Shown here: positions 14,300 to 16,925 of the stretch, piece by piece
How the letters are laid out: the number at the start of each line of letters is the position of its first letter
How positions within the stretch are numbered: position 1 is the stretch's first letter
From: Candidatus Bipolaricaulota bacterium
Lineage (GTDB): Bacteria > Bipolaricaulota > Bipolaricaulia > RBG-16-55-9 > DRXL01
Length of the DNA stretch: 16,925 bases
Direction: 5' to 3'
NCBI GenBank assembly: GCA_026414955.1
Contig: JAOAIA010000030.1
Coordinates: 1-16,925, forward strand
The notes under the pieces: model-generated
Told to the model about the DNA's origin: nothing
Databases searched by the model: none
Seen by the model: only the letters and a program-made list of their open reading frames with translations
Translations under genes and position numbers: made by a program

Positions 14300-15147
14300 A
14301 CGAAGAATTTCAAGATTCTAATCAGTTCGTCGCGCAGGCTCTCGCGCCGGACGACGTTGTCCACGATGCCGTGCTCGAACGCGAATCTGTCTGTCTGGAA
14401 ATCTTCGGGCAGGTCTTGCTTGATCGTTTGCTGGATGACCCGCCGCCCCGTGAACCCGATCAGTGCGCCCTTCTCCGCGAGCGCGATATCACCCAAACTC
14501 GCGATGCTCGCCTCGACCCCAGCAGTCGTCGGGTACGTCATAATAGAGATGAACGGCACCCTGGCGTCGGCGAGCTTTTTTCGGCACGCTGAAGTTTTTG
14601 CCATCTGCATCAGCGAGAGAATCCCCTCGTGCATCCGCGCGCCGCCGGTCGCAGAAATTAAAATAAACGGGACGCGCTCTTGTGCCGCACGCTCCATGCC
14701 GTGACAGATCTGCTCGCCCATGACTGACCCCATGCTCCCGCCGATAAACCGAAAGTCCATCACGGCTACGATAACCGGGCGCCCGCCAATCCGCGCTCGC
14801 CCGACGATGATCTCGTTGGCTAGCCCCGTCTCTTCTTGGGCCTTCTTGATCTTCTCAGAGTAGGACTGGCCGTCTTCGTCCACAAAGCCCAACGGGTCTG
14901 CAGCGACAATCGGGCGCGAGATGTCCTCGAACGAATCTGGATCGGCCAAGAGCTGAATGCGCTCCGGAGCCGTGAGAAAGAAATATTCCCCGCACTTGGG
15001 GCAGATATTGTTGTTCTCGCGAACTTTCTTCTTGAAGACAAGCTCGTGGCACGCCTTGCACTTCATCCACAAGGCTTCGTCGTCCTTGCGCTCGACGCGA
15101 TCCAACTCGACTTTGAAATATTTCTTGCCGAAGATCGCCATCGCCAT
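14296..15147 (-). CDS. accD: Acetyl-CoA carboxylase carboxyltransferase subunit beta
   Basis: AccD, partner of AccA; 283 residues, standard length. An N-terminal zinc ribbon has C30, C33, C49 and C52 (CKAC and CPKC). The crotonase-fold core shows DFRFIGGSMGSVMGE and the acetyl-CoA-side motif ISATGGARMHEG, and later TYPTTAGVEASIASLGD and IGFTGRRVIQQT. It starts at 15147 (MAMAIFGKK), with GGGAG just upstream; ATG at 15141 is an alternative. It is the first gene of the accD-accA pair and has a TATAAT box about 36 bases upstream. Confidence 0.97.
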   Translation of the reverse strand: MAMAIFGKKYFKVELDRVERKDDEALWMKCKACHELVFKKKVRENNNICPKCGEYFFLTAPERIQLLADPDSFEDISRPIVAADPLGFVDEDGQSYSEKIKKAQEETGLANEIIVGRARIGGRPVIVAVMDFRFIGGSMGSVMGEQICHGMERAAQERVPFILISATGGARMHEGILSLMQMAKTSACRKKLADARVPFISIMTYPTTAGVEASIASLGDIALAEKGALIGFTGRRVIQQTIKQDLPEDFQTDRFAFEHGIVDNVVRRESLRDELIRILKFFV

Positions 15148-15183
15148 CTCTCCCTGTGCCCGCTTGTACCTGTGTCGTAATCT

Positions 15184-15189
15184 ATTATA
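15184..15189 (-). promoter_or_regulatory. -10 element of accD-accA
   Basis: The minus strand reads GATATAATAG with a perfect TATAAT about 36 bases upstream of the accD start codon. No good -35 hexamer lies 16-18 bases further, so it may depend on an activator or on an extended -10. Confidence 0.5.
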
Positions 15190-15207
15190 TCATAAACTTT
15201 CCGGGTT

Positions 15208-15244
15208 AGTCCGTCGTGCCCTGGACAGATCTTCACGATGGACT
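15208..15244. repeat. Inverted repeat upstream of accD
   Basis: AGTCCGTCGTG (15208-15218) pairs with CACGATGGACT (15234-15244): 11 bases with a single G/T wobble and a 15-base loop. It lies between the NYN gene end and the accD promoter and has no T-run, so it is not a typical terminator. Confidence 0.5.
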
Positions 15245-15269
15245 GGGCAGTAGGAGCCGACAGCCAAGC

Positions 15270-15312
15270 GCAGCGGTGCCACGCAGCTCTGTGACGAGGG
15301 TGGGCACCGCGC
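15270..15312. repeat. Imperfect inverted repeat upstream of accD
   Basis: GCGGTGCCAC (from about 15272) is inverted by GTGGGCACCGC (ending about 15310), differing by one inserted base. It is next to the nested-hairpin repeat at 15331, so this gap may be a cluster of palindromic repeats. Confidence 0.45.
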
Positions 15313-15330
15313 AGTCTATCAGTCTGGAGC

Positions 15331-15405
15331 ACCTACCCCCCGGCCCCTTCCCTAAAGGGAAGGGGAGTGCCCCGCTCCGTATCAGAGGGGGGCTGGGGAA
15401 GTGGT
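15331..15405. repeat. Nested-hairpin repeat, copy 2 (end of NYN gene)
   Basis: Starts ACCTACCCCCCGGCCCC, has an inner hairpin CCCCTTCCCT/AGGGAAGGGG, a middle GCCCCGCTCC..GAGGGGGG arm and an end GGCTGGGGAAGTGGT. It matches the copy at 10316-10396 in order and sequence, with differences concentrated in the loops. It encodes the last ~24 residues and the stop codon of the NYN-domain protein. Confidence 0.75.
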
Positions 15406-16178
15406 TTAGATTCCAGCCCCAACACCTTGCGCACCAACGGGTTCCGTCTATCTAAGCGATATCCTTCAATCTCGCGGCTTTCCCCTGGGTAATACTTGAG
15501 GATCAATCTCCCATCGCGCTTGATGCGCTCGAAGAAATCCCGTGCCTCCGTCCACGTGCCAAAGCCGAAGTCCGGTTGCTCCACGAGCTTGTCAATCACG
15601 AGCTTCCAGCCGATATAGTGATACGTCCCCTCCAAAAGCTCGCGCTCCAGACGATCAAAGAGCTTGATAAACTTTTCGAGGCGCTCATCTATCGCCGTAT
15701 CGGCGTTGAACGGCACGTACACGGCAACGTCTTTGAGCACCTGAGCGACGGTGCCCTCCAGCCCGCAGATGAGCACTTCTTTCCCGAAGTCGTTGCGCGC
15801 CAGATTGACGACGTCTAAGAAGATCTTATCGCCGGTGAGCAGCACATAGCGCGTGATCTCCTTGCGGAACGCCAGGGTGCGCAGGACGTCCACGGCCATG
15901 CGCATATCTATCTTATTTTTTGTGGGGCGGCCCTCGCGATCGCGGTCTTTGGGCACATTGATTGCTTGAACGCCCTCGTTATCGAGGTCGAGCTTGAAGT
16001 GTTCAGGGTAGGTCAGCTCGCTGAAGTCCGCGTAGACGTTGATGAACTTGACGCCCCCAAAAGATCGGGCTTTTTCCACAAGCTCATCGGCGGTCAGTTC
16101 GCGTCCGTATTGATGGCGAAAACCGATATAGATGTTTTCTAGATCGACAAAGACAGCAGTTTCGGGTTGTCCATTCAT
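15333..16178 (-). CDS. NYN-domain (LabA/DUF88-like) protein
   Basis: Predicted PIN-like nuclease-fold protein, 281 residues from the ATG at 16178, which has AAGGAGG 8 bases upstream; the frame continues to 16319 but without homology. The NYN core (about 7-155) shows FVDLENIY (D12), DMRMAVD (D91, D97) and LLTGDKIF (D117). Where NYN proteins usually have SGDSDF, this one has TGDKIF, so the last acidic residue (position 119) is Ile; activity may be altered or lost. After a helical linker, residues about 185-255 form a separate domain (YIGWKLVIDKL, WTEARDFFERIKRDGRLILKYY) that may bind RNA or a partner. The final ~24 residues (after VLGLESK) come from an inserted palindromic repeat. The function is otherwise unknown. 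Confidence 0.82.
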   Translation of the reverse strand: MNGQPETAVFVDLENIYIGFRHQYGRELTADELVEKARSFGGVKFINVYADFSELTYPEHFKLDLDNEGVQAINVPKDRDREGRPTKNKIDMRMAVDVLRTLAFRKEITRYVLLTGDKIFLDVVNLARNDFGKEVLICGLEGTVAQVLKDVAVYVPFNADTAIDERLEKFIKLFDRLERELLEGTYHYIGWKLVIDKLVEQPDFGFGTWTEARDFFERIKRDGRLILKYYPGESREIEGYRLDRRNPLVRKVLGLESKPLPQPPSDTERGTPLPFREGAGG

Positions 16179-16266
16179 AGGGAATTCCTCCTTGTCTTTT
16201 TCAATCCACTCTGGTTGGGTTGCGCGAGAACTTTCAATTGTCAAAGATCGTCGTGTCATTGCATTA

Positions 16267-16294
16267 ATTATAAGAAGCGGCGAGGAAAAGTCAA
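16267..16294 (-). promoter_or_regulatory. Promoter of the NYN gene
   Basis: On the minus strand TTGACT (16289-16294), a 16-base spacer and TATAAT (16267-16272). Transcription would start near 16260, giving an 80-base leader before the ATG at 16178. It is divergent from the tRNA promoter about 20 bases away. Confidence 0.6.
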
Positions 16295-16312
16295 ATGCTC
16301 CTCCGAAGTTCG

Positions 16313-16341
16313 TTGACAAGCATGGGGAGGGCTGTTAAAAT
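16313..16341 (+). promoter_or_regulatory. Promoter of the tRNA cluster
   Basis: TTGACA (16313-16318), exactly 17 bases, then TAAAAT (16336-16341). The start near 16348 leaves about 8 bases before the mature 5' end of tRNA-Gly. It is the best-matching promoter in the window, as expected for stable RNA. Confidence 0.75.
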
Positions 16342-16355
16342 ATTTGGGCACTGTT

Positions 16356-16430
16356 GCGGGCGTAGCTCAGAGGCAGAGCACTAGCCTTCCAAGCTAGGTG
16401 TCGCGGGTTCGACTCCCGTCGCCCGCTCCA
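16356..16430 (+). tRNA. tRNA-Gly (anticodon TCC), CCA encoded
   Basis: A full cloverleaf can be drawn. The acceptor stem GCGGGCG/CGCCCGC is perfect, the D arm is GCTC/GAGC, the anticodon stem CTAGC/GCTAG encloses loop CTTCCAA (anticodon TCC, reading GGA), and the T arm GCGGG/CCCGT encloses TTCGACT. Discriminator T is followed by an encoded CCA. It is the first gene of a three-tRNA transcript. Confidence 0.95.
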
Positions 16431-16442
16431 GACTTCGTCTGG
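16428..16442 (+). other. Hairpin starting at the tRNA-Gly CCA
   Basis: CCAGAC, loop TTC, GTCTGG: a perfect 6-bp stem whose first bases are the encoded CCA end. No T-run follows, so it is not a terminator. It may mark the place where the precursor is cut. A second, looser hairpin (CTTCGCCCACC/GGTGGGGAAG) follows at about 16452-16475. Confidence 0.4.
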
Positions 16443-16497
16443 ACTGTACACCTTCGCCCACCTGTGGTGGGGAAGATAAAGGTCAAGCGAAGCTCGT

Positions 16498-16570
16498 GCG
16501 CCCGTAGCTCAATCGGAAGAGCAGGGCCCTTCTAAGGCTCAGGTTGCAGGTTCGAGCCCTGCCGGGCGCG
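16498..16570 (+). tRNA. tRNA-Arg (anticodon TCT), no encoded CCA
   Basis: Acceptor stem GCGCCCG/CGGGCGC, D arm GCTC/GAGC, anticodon stem GGGCC/GGCTC (one G/T pair) around CTTCTAA (anticodon TCT, reading AGA), T arm GCAGG/CCTGC around TTCGAGC. Discriminator G is followed by CCC, so CCA must be added by the nucleotidyltransferase, unlike its two neighbours. Confidence 0.93.
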
Positions 16571-16577
16571 CCCTCGC

Positions 16578-16655
16578 GAGGGACGTAGCTCAGCCTGGCA
16601 GAGCATCGGCCTGTGGAGCCGACCGTCGCGGGTTCAAATCCCGTCGTCCCTCCCA
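16578..16655 (+). tRNA. tRNA-His (anticodon GTG), CCA encoded
   Basis: Acceptor stem AGGGACG/CGTCCCT, D arm GCTC/GAGC, anticodon stem TCGGC/GCCGA around CTGTGGA (anticodon GTG), T arm GCGGG/CCCGT around TTCAAAT. The discriminator is C73 and the genome encodes G at position -1 (16578), the G-1:C73 pair diagnostic of tRNA-His. CCA is encoded. Its 5' end lies inside the palindrome CCCTCGCGAGGG (16571-16582), only 7 bases after tRNA-Arg. Confidence 0.95.
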
Positions 16656-16675
16656 CCCTCTTTGGGCCAGCATCT

Positions 16676-16895
16676 TTAAGCTTCATAGATGGGTCTTCCC
16701 ATCCAATTCCGTTTTGATGCAATAAGTTCAAGTTTATTCAACGCTTCTTCTAACTTCCCCCTCAACACCAACGCTTGAATAAGCACTGCGCCTACCCCCA
16801 AATCAAATCCATACTGCAACGAATATGCACGAAGCTCGTGCATGGCTTTGAACCAGAGAGATGAGCGCAGAAGTATCAATCACGATCTTACGCAA
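16676..16895 (-). pseudogene. Degraded PIN-domain toxin-like gene
   Basis: Reading the minus strand, a TTG at 16895 opens LRKIVIDTSALISLV, the typical first strand of a PIN-domain nuclease with its catalytic Asp. The frame then stops at 16803. A second frame continues from about 16850 to the stop at 16676: AYSLQYGFDLGVGAVLIQALVLRG..., ending SKRNWMGRPIYEA. This resembles the C-terminus of DUF3368-type PIN proteins (a GxLG-LL-A-RG pattern, then a helix). The middle of the domain is missing and the two parts are in different frames, so it is a deleted and frameshifted remnant. Only 220 bases remain of a gene normally about 450-480 bases long. Confidence 0.5.
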
Positions 16896-16925
16896 GCTTT
16901 CGGGCAAGCCTCTCACCTTGCTCTA
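16888..16925 (-). CDS. C-terminal fragment of an upstream gene, possibly an antitoxin
   Basis: At the window edge the minus strand encodes ...EQGERLARKLA followed by TAA (16888-16890), overlapping the start of the PIN remnant. Position and overlap suggest the antitoxin of a PIN toxin pair, but eleven residues are too few to assign a family. Confidence 0.3.
   Translation of the reverse strand, partial: EQGERLARKLA

Noticed and set aside
10316..15405. CRISPR array suggested by repeated hairpins
   Set aside because: Only two copies 5 kb apart, with no regular spacers; they are dispersed palindromic repeats.
16483..16731. Minus-strand ORF of 82 residues containing GAPGRARTCNLSLRRALLFRLSYG
   Set aside because: It is the antisense of the tRNA-Arg and tRNA-His genes; this peptide is a well-known false product of tRNA loci.

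Overview
The window is an ordinary bacterial chromosome segment (GC-rich by eye, densely packed, no IS or phage genes recognised). It carries one uncommon system: a ubiquitin-like/proteasome operon of the UBact type. The order is a Dop-family enzyme (3120-4622), a 57-residue UBact/Pup-like modifier ending in Ser-Gly-Glu (4629-4802), proteasome beta (4813-5607) and proteasome alpha (5610-6356). The RYRQRSGE tail of the modifier matches UBact, known from Nitrospirae, Armatimonadetes, Verrucomicrobia and several uncultured phyla, rather than actinobacterial Pup with its Gly-Gly-Gln/Glu end. With the membrane-anchored diheme cytochrome c and complete AccA/AccD, this suggests a non-actinobacterial, probably uncultured lineage. 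I cannot name the phylum from the sequence alone.

Layout: (1) 111-2146, divergent alanine racemase (-) and Asp/Glu racemase (+), with a possible 36-residue membrane protein read antisense over the end of the second. (2) 2322-3077, diheme cytochrome c. (3) 3120-6356, the UBact-proteasome operon. (4) 6437-7195, a TauE/SafE permease. (5) 7438-11575, dnaA, recF, a DUF721/DciA-like gene and a GT4 glycosyltransferase. DnaA lacks the N-terminal domain I that normally contacts the replicative helicase, and dnaN is absent. (6) 11601-12569, a six-blade NHL propeller, convergent with a Crp/Fnr regulator (12566-13297, -). (7) 13352-15147 (-), accD-accA, the carboxyltransferase half of acetyl-CoA carboxylase. 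(8) 15333-16178 (-), an NYN-domain protein. (9) 16356-16655, tRNA-Gly, tRNA-Arg and tRNA-His under a strong promoter. (10) 16676-16925 (-), remains of a toxin-antitoxin pair.

Two themes run through the window. First, several genes have a -10 hexamer only 5-11 bases before the start codon (alr, Asp racemase, the antisense small ORF, dop, TauE), which predicts leaderless or nearly leaderless mRNAs. Others (glycosyltransferase, NHL, Crp/Fnr, NYN) have strong AGGAGG sites. Second, GC-rich palindromic repeats have entered genes: one is read in frame inside recF, and two copies of another family supply the C-termini and stop codons of the DciA-like and NYN proteins. A separate palindrome lies between dnaA and recF. 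All calls come from reading the sequence; no database search was made.
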